Of a DNA stretch of 64,000 nucleotides, positions 13,401 to 25,400 are shown piece by piece. The stretch spans positions 34,575,657-34,639,656 of the forward strand of contig NC_054875.1 in the NCBI RefSeq assembly GCF_018320785.1, written 5' to 3'. This DNA is from Cheilinus undulatus (taxonomy: Eukaryota; Chordata; Actinopteri; Labriformes; Labridae). The notes beneath the pieces are model-generated. The model searched no databases, was not told where the DNA came from, and saw only the letters and a program-made list of their open reading frames with translations. A program made the position numbers and the translations under genes. The stretch's first letter is position 1, and every line of letters begins with the position of its first letter.

Positions 13401-16400
13401 AAGAAAATACCCTTAGTATGGTTGTTGGATAAATATGTTTTACCATAGACACCCCTTAATGGGCATATGTCCAAATATGGTTCCTCCATTTTTTACACTA
13501 AATTGCACCAATTCCTCATGAAATTTAGTACAACTATTCACCTCTATAATGTGTGAGCTTCATCAGCTTATCATGGTTAGTTGCGATGTTAGGGCCATTT
13601 GTTTGGGACTAAATGTGACGTAAGAAGGGCATAGGAAGTTTTAGATGCTCTGGGACATTGCTGATTGGTCGGATGGTGGGATGTCCTTTTCTGTGATGTT
13701 GACTGACCTTCACTGATTGGCTGAGAAGTCATTCTGGTTCTACTGTATCATAAAGAGTTTAGGAGAAGTCCACTAAGAAGTTGACCATATATGGTTCCAT
13801 GCCCTATTAGAGGTGAATGAAAGTTGCTGGATCTTGAATAGAAAAAAATATATGACTGATAAAAAAAAGACAGAACAAAACAATTTTATACCCCATTTCT
13901 CCATGGTATTATATGCATTTTGCCCATTTTTCAGAGACCTTGAGGAATTGCCTTGTTATCATGGGAAAATCAGCTTTGTTACTCCAGGAAAAGGAGATAA
14001 ATGAGCTGAAATATTGAGGGAACACCAAAATCACTCATTATCAAAGTGAAAATTTAATGTTTAAATTAATGTCCACTCATGGCCTTTAGTATTTCATAAA
14101 TTTTTTTGCCACTGTCTTTTTTTCAATGCACACATCCTCAACATACTTTTGGGTCCCCACCCACCATTTGAGAGCAACTGTCTATCACCATTTGATAGAC
14201 AGTACTGCTTGTGGTTGTGGTGTTTGAGGCTCTGAATAAACTAAAAAGTGCAGCTCTGTTTCCACCTCCTGTTGGCTGCAGAGGGTGCACGGAATTATCA
14301 AATTATCTGTCTCTTTCTGTTTAGCCAATCAGCTGATGAGACCAGTATGAGTCTGTGTTAGGACAGTGTGATCATGTCATCTCTGACTTCCCCTCAGCGG
14401 TTTTAATTTCCCGCTGCAGCTTCTTGAACCCTGCTGATCTCTCAGACTGTGCGCTGCCTCTGTTTGCATAAGAGTCCAGAGTCTGATGCTGCAAAACGAA
14501 ACCTGGCCTGGCAGTTTTGCTTTCACTGTCACTTTTATTTGTGATGGACTTTTCTTTACCTCTATTAATCAAGTGTGGCTGCTCTGCGTGTGTTTTAACC
14601 TTCAACAACCCTTTCCCACTGCGCTCTGCCCACTCCTCACCCAGCTCCCTCAAGGTAGACTCAAACATCTCATCCTTGGCAGCTCACTCTGAGAAAAAAA
14701 GGCCAGATCTGCCTCCTACATGAGCTCCAAACGGAAGTCTAACACTCATAAATGGCTGCAGTAATAAAGTGGGCTCACTGTCTCCTCCCATATTTAGCAG
14801 AAAGATTGAATCATTCGAGGAGAGACAAGGACAGCAGCAACCTCAGGGGCTGCCCTGCTCTGGGGTGTGTTGCCTCATCCAAGCACTCATGCTAGAATCA
14901 CTCCTACGTCACTGAACACAGAGGCCTTCACATGCAGTTATGATTTTTTTCATAGTGAACTAATAAGTCATGTTGTGACAATGTCAACAGGTGACCATGG
15001 TGGACAGAGGGGCAGCAGAGCGGGCTTGCAAAGACGCCAACCCAATCATCGATGGCAGGAAGGCTAATGTGAACCTGGCGTACCTGGGAGCAAAGCCTCG
15101 TAACTCACAGACAAGTAAGTCTGATAGGTCAATGCTGAGCATTTACAACATATAGGGCATTTTCTACACTGTTGAATCATAATCAGACCCCATAAAAAGA
15201 ATCAAGCTCCCACTGACATGTTTAACTTTGAAAACGGTCAGGGATATGTGATTTTAGTTTTTAAAAGACAGTCTGAAGGCTGTAATTCTTAAGAAATTAT
15301 CTTAAATTAGGACTTTAAAAAATATAGTCTTGGGACTGTTCGTAGCTAGGGGTGATGAAATTGGTCCCAACACATCCGATACCTACTGGACAAAGATACA
15401 ACACTGATTTTAATGCTTCATTTTGGTACCCCTCCATCCCAATCAAGCCCCTGCAACTCAAAATGGAAAGCTTGAAAACAGGTTATGGAATTTTGAGGCT
15501 ATTTCTCTGAATTTTTACAATACTGACAGCTTTTATTCCCTTGCTGACTTTTAACACACCTTTTTTTCTCTTAAAAGTATTGATTTGACATCACTTAGGC
15601 ACCAGCACCTTTAAAAATGTCTCGATTTAGCACCGGCATCAGAAAAAACCCAAACAATATCCAACTCTATGCCTAGCTGCTCAATAAGTGCACATGAGTC
15701 AGTGTAAGTATCATTTTTTATGATGCAGATTTGACTAAATCAGACCCTTCATTTTTGATTACTACATAGCAACAGGCTCGGTTCCAAGAATGGCCAGGGG
15801 GGGCCATGGCCTCCTTACAAATCCAATGTGCCACTCAAAAGTCCTTAACAGATATGAGCTATTTGCCTCACCAGAGATATTTTTGTCAAAATAAAGAAGT
15901 TGGGCTGTGTTGCAGAGGGCTGCCTGTGACTTTGCTTGAAATTCAGCGCAGCGGTTTCCTTTTCTTTGGGCTTTAAATTATGACTTTGGATTAACAATTT
16001 CTTTAATAATCAACCTCAGAACATTTACACATTTTCACTCTGTTAAAGTCAGAAATTGTATTAAATATAACTGTTAACTTCAGTTTGAAACTTTAAAAGA
16101 AGTTTTGCTACTTTTTCTCTACTAGAGATATAAATAAAGGCTAAAGCTAGCAGAGTACAGGGTAATGGCTAATGACTGAAAATCCATGGGGCACTAGTTT
16201 AACTAAGATCTGACACAGTGGTCACTGTTTAAAATCGGATCCTGGTCAGGGCCGCTCATAAGGGGGAAAAGGGGAACACTTTCTGGGGTCCTGCTGCCAG
16301 AGGGGGCCCATGAAGGCCAGCTATAGCCTTGTTAATCCAAAATAAAAGCAATGCAAATATACACATATTTTCAAAAAAAAAAAACCACTCACTTAATCTT

Positions 16401-19400
16401 GGGGTGCTTTCACACTAGGGGCCTGGCCCAAAATCAGAGTACAATCAAGCCCGAAGTCCAGTTAGTTTTGGTCAGTACGAAAACAAACAAACCACTCCCC
16501 CACCTGGGGAAGGTGGTCTCGGGCACAATTTGGGCAATTGCACCATGGCGCAGTTCAAAACAATCGTCTTTAATGTGAAAGCATTATTACAACAACTCTG
16601 TAAATTAAATACTCAGTAAATACTCTGTAAATTGTTATGTAAGTTAAATGTAGCCAATTTTGTAGTTAAATTCCCCTTGTTTGAAACTGTTAACAGTCTT
16701 ATCTTTCTTATGTAAAGGGCATAATGTAAGAATTGCATTGTGGGCTTGCTACACCTTAACTACTAGACCAGTTTTGTGTTAAAACATTTCTGTAAAAAGA
16801 ACTAGCATGGCCTGCCAATGCCTAAATATCCTGAAGTTTTAATTTGTAAAGATTTGCTAATGTAGGGAGAGTGTTTTCAAAGATTACACATGTGTTATAA
16901 AAGAAAATCACATTTAGGGATGGTCCATTTGCTGGATCTTTCACAGGCCCAATCATTGATGCAGGTGGGCCTGATCCTGTTGCTATTTGGTGCATGTCTT
17001 CTCCCCTGCAGTCCCCATATTTTCTTTCTCTCTTCAGCTATCTCATCCAATAAAGGCAAAAAATCCCAAATAATGTTCTTAAATTTAAAAAAGCATGGCT
17101 GTGGGTTGGCTGTCAAATCCTGTAGCTTCTGCAAGTCAGCATCTTAACCGGTGTTCGCTCAGCTGCTGTTATTTACCTGAATTCTTTTGCATCATTTAAA
17201 GGAGACACAGGACACGCTCTGTGTGCAGCCCAGATATGGAAAGTTTAAGTCCAAAGTAATTTAGAAGACAGAAAGGAAAAGAATGCTACAGCTGAAAAAA
17301 AAAAATGTATTCTTAAAAAAAAAAAAAAAAAAAAAAATCACACTGACGAACACTCACTGGCCACTTTATTAGGTACACCTGTTCAAGTGATTGTCAAAAC
17401 AAATAGCTAATCAGCCAATCACATGGCAGCAGCTCATTATATTTAGGCATGTAGACGTGGTCAAGATGACTTGCTGAAGTTCAAACTGAGCATCAGAGTG
17501 GAGAAGAAAGGGGATTCAAGTGACTTTAAACGTATGCAGAATACCATCTCAGAGTACAGAACACGTCAAACCTTGAAGCAGATGGGTTACAGCAGCAGAA
17601 GACCTCACCAGTTGCCTCCCCTGTCAGCTAAGAACAGGAAACTGAGGCTACAATGTGCATGGGGTCACCAAAATAGACAATAGAAAATTGGAAAACCGTT
17701 GCCTGGTCTGATGAGTTTGGATTTCAGCTAAGACATCCCAGTGGTAGGGTCAGAATTTGACATAAACAATAATAAAGCACGGATCCATCCTGCCTTGTAT
17801 CAACATTTCAGGCTGCTGCTGCTGGCAGTGTAATGATGCAGGGGATTTTTTTCTTTGCACACTTTGGGCCCCTTAGTACCAATTGAGAATCGTTTAAATG
17901 CCACAGCCTACCTGAGTGTTGTTGCTGACTATGTCTGCCCCTTTATGAACACAGTATACTCAGCTTCTGATGTCTACTTTAAGCAGGATAATGTACCATG
18001 GCACAAAGATCAAATCATCTTAAACTGGTTTCTTGAATGTGACAATGAGTTCACTGTACTCCAATGGCCCCCAAGGTCACCACATCTAATCCAATAGGTC
18101 ACCTTTTGGATGTGGTGGAGAGGGAGATTTGCATCTTTGATACGCAGCCAAAAAATCTGCTGCAACTGTGTGATGCTATCATGTTAATATGGACCAAAAT
18201 CTCTGAAGAATGTTTCCAACACCTTGTTGATACTACGCCACTAAGAATGAAGGCAGTTCTGAAGGCGAAAGGAGGTTCAACCGGGCACACAGAGCAAGGT
18301 GTACCTAATAAAGTGGCGGGTGAATGTAAGTATTCAGATCCTTTGCAAAACCACTTGAAATTTAGCTCATATTCATCCCATTTCTCTTGATCGTTGCTGA
18401 GATTTTTCTACACCTTGACAGGAGTCTTCCTGTGGTATATTAGAATGAGTGGATATGATTTGGAAAGGCACACACCTATAGAAGGCCTCACAGCTGAACA
18501 TCTGACAAGATGTCAGATGTCATCTCAGAAAAGATCCAGAAAAGTGGGAGGAATCCAAGCTAAATTCAAGCAAAGGGTCTGAATGCTTATGTCAATGTGA
18601 TATCTCAGTTTTTTATTTTTCATAAATTTGCAAATATTGTCAAAAATTCTGTTTTCACTTTGTTATGATGGGGTACTGAGTGTAGATTAATGAGAATAAA
18701 ATGAACTTCTTTTGATTGTAGCATCAAGCAACAAAGTAAGAAAATGGAAAAAAGGAATACTTTATGAATGCACCATAGATCCTGTATGGGTAGCTTTCCA
18801 AAGCATAGATAAACTACTGGGAAATTTCAGCTTTAAAAAAAGGCAGCTTGGACACCATGTCACTGCAAATTTCTCCTAGGAATTAATAAAAAATTTAATT
18901 ATCTGTCCTTGATCATGTGAATACAGTAAAGGCTTCCTGTATTAAAAAGGCTGGAGTACAGACCAGACCTTTGTCATCTGAAATAACACAGCAAAGTGCA
19001 AGAAACAAGAGGAAGTCATCAAATTATTGCTTGCATGCATCGGATATCTAATTGATGATAATCTGATTTGATGAAAAGCAGTTTGGTTGTTGTAGATGGA
19101 TCTGAAGGCTGATGGTTTTCATGCTGTCTTGAAATGAAAAACAACCCAGTGCACCATGAAAATCAGTTTAAATACCAGGAAAATTAGGAACAAATATGAG
19201 GTTAGTCGGCTGTAAAAAAGACAAAAAAACCCCATTGGTTTCATCTCGTCAGCCAGCTGTCTCTACTCATTCCCAACATACATTCACTTTTTGTGTATTC
19301 AACGCACAGCTTTCAAGCCGCTGGGCTTTTTCAACGCTAAACACCAGCACACACATGCCTCATGCTTCTCTTTCAACATCTCTGTGCACACCAAACCCTG

Positions 19401-22400
19401 ACAGCAGCTCTGCCCTCTCTGCTTCATCCAAAGCTGGCTGGCTGATATATTGTCGAGTGTAGGTGTGATTGACAAACAGCCACGCCAACAACAACTGACT
19501 GTGTGTCCTTATTCCGGGCCAGCAACCGCGACGCAACTCTCTAAGCATGCAGCCGATGGGAGATGGCAGTGCTTGGTATTTTGTTATTGTGCGCAAGAGA
19601 ATAAGAAGAGCAAAGAGGGGATGGGACTGTTCGGAGCAAGAAATAACTGTCCTCTTTGTCCAGGCGAAGAAAGGAAATGTGCATTAAGATATATGATTGC
19701 ACAAAAGAGGAATGCTGTTAAAGAGAGGAAGAATGAAAAGCTGCAGGAATGTAGAGATGAAGTCAGAGGCGGGGCAGAGAGGAGGAGGAGAAGTTTCTTC
19801 TTTCTTACTCAGCCTCAGCTGATTCCTGGTGAACTCTGGAGGCAGCGAGGTCACAGATGTTTGTGTGCAGTAGAGTGCATCATTATGTGTGTGTGGGGGG
19901 GATAACAGTTGGTGTGATACCCGGATATTACACACTGTAACATCTGACACAAACAGACAGAGAGGAAAAGCTAAGATCCCCTCTCTTCCTTCTCAGCCTT
20001 AACTCTCGCTCTCTTCATCTGCAGGTCTCTCTGTTGGAGTGCAGCAAGTCCATCCTACGTGGGCTCAGAGGCAATATGGGTAAGACGGAGAACAATCAAT
20101 ACCTCTATTTTCACCTCTCTCTTTTTCTCTCACCTGCCTCCTCCTCCTCAGCACAATACTTTTCACTCCTCCGTCCTTGACATTTGGGAGCCCTCGCTCT
20201 TGCTCTCAGCTTGGGTTGTGGTAGTCAGTGCCACTCTAAAGTGTGAAAGAAAAGGAAGAAGAGAACCATCACAGCCCCTCTGATGCTTGTTTAAACTGCA
20301 CAGCACTCCAAACATGTTACATGTCTATCTCTACATTGTTTTTTGATTCATTTTCTGTTGTCTCTCTCTATGTTTGGTCCATTAAACACATGAGAAGCTC
20401 AGTTCTGGATTTCACTCATGCATGACTTGGGCTTCACTGAGGCAACAAGCCATTTAGTAAAACTTCCCTGCATCCCTTTTCTCTTTCCTCCACATACACA
20501 CACGCAGAGATTCATTCATACACACACATCCTCTGCTGACATTGTCTCTCATTTCTCTTTTTGTCTTTTTTTATTTTAACCAGAGACATGTGGTTCATAT
20601 CTTTTTAATATCTCTGCTTATATCAGGTGCACTTCAGCTGCAGTGAAGCCTACATCTGTTACCCATTAATGCACAACTATTAACTCAGCTCATGAGCTCT
20701 AGTTGGACTGCAATGACCGCTAACTTCTTAAAGGCAATGTTTATGTGGATTAAACCGTGTTATAATTACAGCTGCAAGGATTATGACTTTGTACCTAAAA
20801 AATTCAAACATTGGCTGGTTCTGTTTTCTCAAAGATTTGAGGATTTCATGCCTAATTTGAAATATATGATAGCCTGTTGATTTTCCCTGGGGTTAAGACA
20901 GCTGCAAATATTAAACCAGTTATCTAATATAGGTTTTGGATTATGGAAAATCATAAGGGCTGTCAAGATTGATCGCATTAATCACAAGTGAAAAATCCGA
21001 GAAAATTAAAAGATAATCAATGATGACAATAACTTGCAGTCCTAACTTTAACAATAAGTATAGAATTTCTGATTGCCATTTACCTGCAAAGCCAATGGAT
21101 TGAGAGGGGTCTGGGCTGCAGACATACATACATTTCTGACATCTAATCTCACAGATCATTCATCTAAGATGCTATACATTTCAGAAAGGTGCAGTAATTT
21201 GCTGGTACAATGTATTTCCAGTTTTAGATTTAGAAAATTAAATAATGAAAAAAACTCAATGCAAACATCCCAGTTTAAGCAACATTTCTTAAATATAAAA
21301 TAGAGAAAAGGTCAGAGGTCTAATATGGAACAGAATTATGTATAGAACCGTTTTAGAAGTAGTTACACTTTGGGTGGCTCACTTTAGCTTTGTAAGCTTT
21401 AGCTAAAGCTAATGCAGATGTGTTAGCCATGTTATTAGCATTACTACATAAGCCAGTGTAGCTAAGTTAGCTTTAGCAACATGAACTTTAGCAAAAGTAG
21501 CTGAAACTAACATAGCTTCATAAAAATTGTATCTACATAGCTAAAAAAAGATGCTTGATGAGCTTAGCTTTAGCTACATTAGCCACGTATCTCTCTTATC
21601 TATAGCTAAGTTCACTTAAGCAACCTACACTTTGGCAAAAGTAGCTAAAGCTAACATAGCTACATGGATAACGTATCTATGTAGCTAAAAAAAGATTCTT
21701 TGGCTAGTGGCTGGATAGTTCAGCAGTTTGTATTGTGGACTGCAGGACAGTAGGTTGGGGGTTCAAATCCGGGTCTGGGCTCAATCAGTATCCAGCGGAC
21801 CCTGGGTAAGGTCCTAAACACCATGAACACCTGTCTATGTCTCAGATGTACATGCTTTGGATAAAAGCATCTGCTAAATAACATTGTAGCTTTGTGAGCT
21901 TAGCTTCAGCTAAGTATCTCTATTATCAAAAGCTAAGTTAGCTTTAGCAATGCAAGCTGTATCAAAAGCTCGGTAAGCTGCTTTGTGAGCTTAGCCTCAG
22001 TGACATATGTTAGGTGTCTCTGTATCTATAGCTAAATAAGCTTTAGCAACTTGAGCTTTTAGCAAAGGAAGCTGAAGCTGACATAGCTGCATAGATAACA
22101 CATCTACATAGCTAAGAAGCTAAGATTTAGCTACATTTGCTATGAATCGCCGTTATCTATAGCTAAGTTAGCTTCGGCAACATGAGTTTTATTAAAAGAA
22201 GCTAAAGTCAACATAGCTGCATAGACAACATATCTTAGTTAGCTGCTTTGTAAGCTTAGCTTTAGCTATATTATCCTTGTATCTGTAGTTAAGTTAGCTT
22301 TTGCAATGTGAGCTTAAGCAAAAGTAGCTGAAGCTAACATAGCTATATAGAGTAGATTAAAAATCTACATAGCTTTAAAATTTGCTTTGTGAGTTTAGCT

Positions 22401-25400
22401 TTGGCTACATTAGCTACCTATCTCCATTATCTATTGATATGTAGCTAATGTTGCCGCTTTTTTATCTTAGTTTTAGCTATGTTATCTACATAGCTTATAC
22501 AGATAACGGAGCTACTTAAGTTAGGCTTGCTGCATTTTCTTGGAAGACAACTTTTTTCTTTAAGCAGACTGTTAACTAGTCTTTATTAAGTGTTTTGTAA
22601 TCCAGTTTTGCAGGTCAGGTTTTTAACTTTTAACTTCTGATATCCTAATTGTTGTCTTAATTGAATGTCTGTCATCAGGCAGATCCATCTTGTAAAAGTC
22701 CAATCTGAAACATTTGTGCCTGCTCTGGAAAATTATCAGACCAATCAGCACCATTTGAGGCCGTAGCTATGGTCATGGTTTAGTTGTATTGCAAGCCAGT
22801 TAACAATGGCTGCCACTAGTGAAGCCATTAGTTTAGATATGTACCATATCATCAACAGTCAATGTCATTGAAGTCTCTGTTTCTCAGTAACTAGTGCTGC
22901 TCAGGGAAATAAAAAAACTCCCTTTAATCCCCAGCAACGTCTGTTCGGCCTCCTCATGTCGCTCCCTGAGTTTCAGTTTGAGCCTTCAAAGAAACCTAAA
23001 TGACTCAGATCCTGAGTGAAACATGGAGGATGATTCATTCCCAGAGCTGTTAGACAGTGGAGCGACAGTGCAGTTTCTTGTTGGGACTTAAGGACACAGA
23101 CCTGACTCAGATAGTCAGGTTATAAAGTTTGTTCAGGTGATGACAGATGAGAGTACTGTCAAACTGTATCAGTGCTTTTTGTGAGTTTAAAATGTAAAGG
23201 GTGCTTAGCTTCAGAGTGTTAGAATTTTTGGTCTTTGGTTGACAAAAGGATTGGATCGTGTATATTTTATGTGTATTTTTTTAAGGTGTATGCATGATGA
23301 AGTGTTTTGGAACAGCTCTCCTCACACTGACTTTCTGCAGGATGACACATTGTGATCCCCCAGCTGCGGAAAAGTCCATTAAAAACCTCAACTGTTCAGA
23401 GAGCTATTAATATTGCAGTCCTCAATTTCTGAATGAGTGATGAGGGAAATGAGGGTGACCCAGATGAGTCCATGAATGAGTGATGGTGGGTTGATTGAAA
23501 GTCTCCTGCGGTGAAGGCGGAGCAACCGGCCTCTTTAAATCTGTGGGTTCAGGAGGAGTGGCGGCTTTGACACCTTGCGAAACTGAAATAAAAGTCAGAA
23601 AACATCGATGCATATGATGAATCAGAGAAGACGGGAAGTTCTTTTTGTCAGTCAGTTTATCTAAATGCATAGCAAAGTACAGATATGGTTATAGCTTAGT
23701 TAGGCAACCTAGACTAGTACAGACCTTACCCCAGTATACATGCACAACAGGAAACTGGAGTTATTGACAGGAGCATGTTTGGCTCCGCTATGGTACATGG
23801 CAACATGCCCCATTTTTTGACTGGGGTGGTCCTTCTGTGACAGTGATTCATGCCAAGGTGGCCTGGAATACGTCCGGTCAGATACAAGAATAAATAACAT
23901 TATTTACCAGTTTGATTTTACTGGTGTGGATGAGTGAGTGGAGCTACATAAGCTTAATATATTTTGAAGTCAAGTACTTAATATTTCAGTTTTCACAAAA
24001 ATTCTTTGCTTTTATTAGGGATTCACAATGATATCATCATTATATTGGTAACTGCAGGTATTAGATTAAAAATTGAACAATTGGTATTTGCAGAAATAAA
24101 AATTTCTGCCAATATTTACAACAAATATTTGGCTATAAAATCAACCTGTATCAGGTGTAAATATTGGTTATAAAAACAAGTCAGTGAAGTTTAAGCCATA
24201 CCAACGGATCAATGTCAGCTCAAGTCTTTTTCTTTATTAATCATCATTAACCTTGCTAAACAGATGGATACACCTGTTTCCTTGTTTTTTCACTGGCGAA
24301 TCCATCTTGCAAAGCTCCCATCTGAACCGTTTGGGCTCAGTTAGAAAGTGACGGGCAGTACTTTCAGGCGCAGCAGAGTCGTGATGTAAACAAGCAGCAG
24401 CAAGAGCTGGTGCAGTTATGGAGGAAGAGATTAGCGTGGATGCTGCTAAAGCGCCAGTTTTATCAGAACTTGACGACATTTCTTCGTTAAAAGAACAAAG
24501 AACAGCAGTGAGTTGTTTTCATTTCAAAAATGACAAAAGTAGAGTACTTACATGTCTACAGTTGCCATGTTTAGCATTATTCCTCAGTAGCTGCGCACGC
24601 GCAGCTTGATAGCGGCTACGTCACGTGCTTTTGTTGCTCTGATTGGCCCGTAGAGATGTGACAGACAGAACGTTCACCCAATCATACTCTGAGTTTTTTT
24701 CAAAGCGTCTGCCTTTTCCCAAACATTTCCTATTGAAGCTTTCCCAGATGGATGTGTTTCACACATCCATCTGGCATGCCAGGTAATATCATCATTCCTT
24801 GCACTTTAAGTTGTGAACTACATTTAAATATCAGTATCAGCTATTTTTTAACATTGGCATATTGCCCCCCTCACAAACACACCTGTTACATTGTGGCCCC
24901 ACTAGACATTTGTAGGTCGAGTAGAGATCAGACAAAAAGCTTAACTCTGTCCATTCCTGCTGCTCACTTCTTATTTTGAACTGAGGAGTCTTTTCATTTA
25001 CTCTGCCTTAAAGTTTTCTTTACCAAAATGTAAACCACTGTTTTTGTTTCATGGATGAATTTCACATAATGAGGGAGAAAAGCTGCTAAAAGTTGCTTTC
25101 TCAGTAAACACTACAATCTACTCAGAAAGCATTCTGGACAGCTTGCTGCATGAACCAGGAAGGCCACTTTTAACAGCTTTTCTTCTTCATTATGAGAGAT
25201 TTATCAATGAATTAAAAAGGTCAGTTTACTGTTTAGTAAATGTAGTGTAGTTTTTTTCAGGAATAAGCAGCAGAGAATATAAAGCTGACTAGTTCGTTGT
25301 CACCTTTTGTGACCGCCTGACTGAGAGCCCTTAAGCGGCAAAGATCTGTGCTATTACTAAACAGAAGAGGAACCTGGGCCCCCAAAATTGAATGCACAGT

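Noticed and set aside
21750..21790. tRNA gene candidate (B box GGTTCAAATCC)
   Set aside because: No cloverleaf can be completed; the downstream V-SINE-type tail identifies a SINE.
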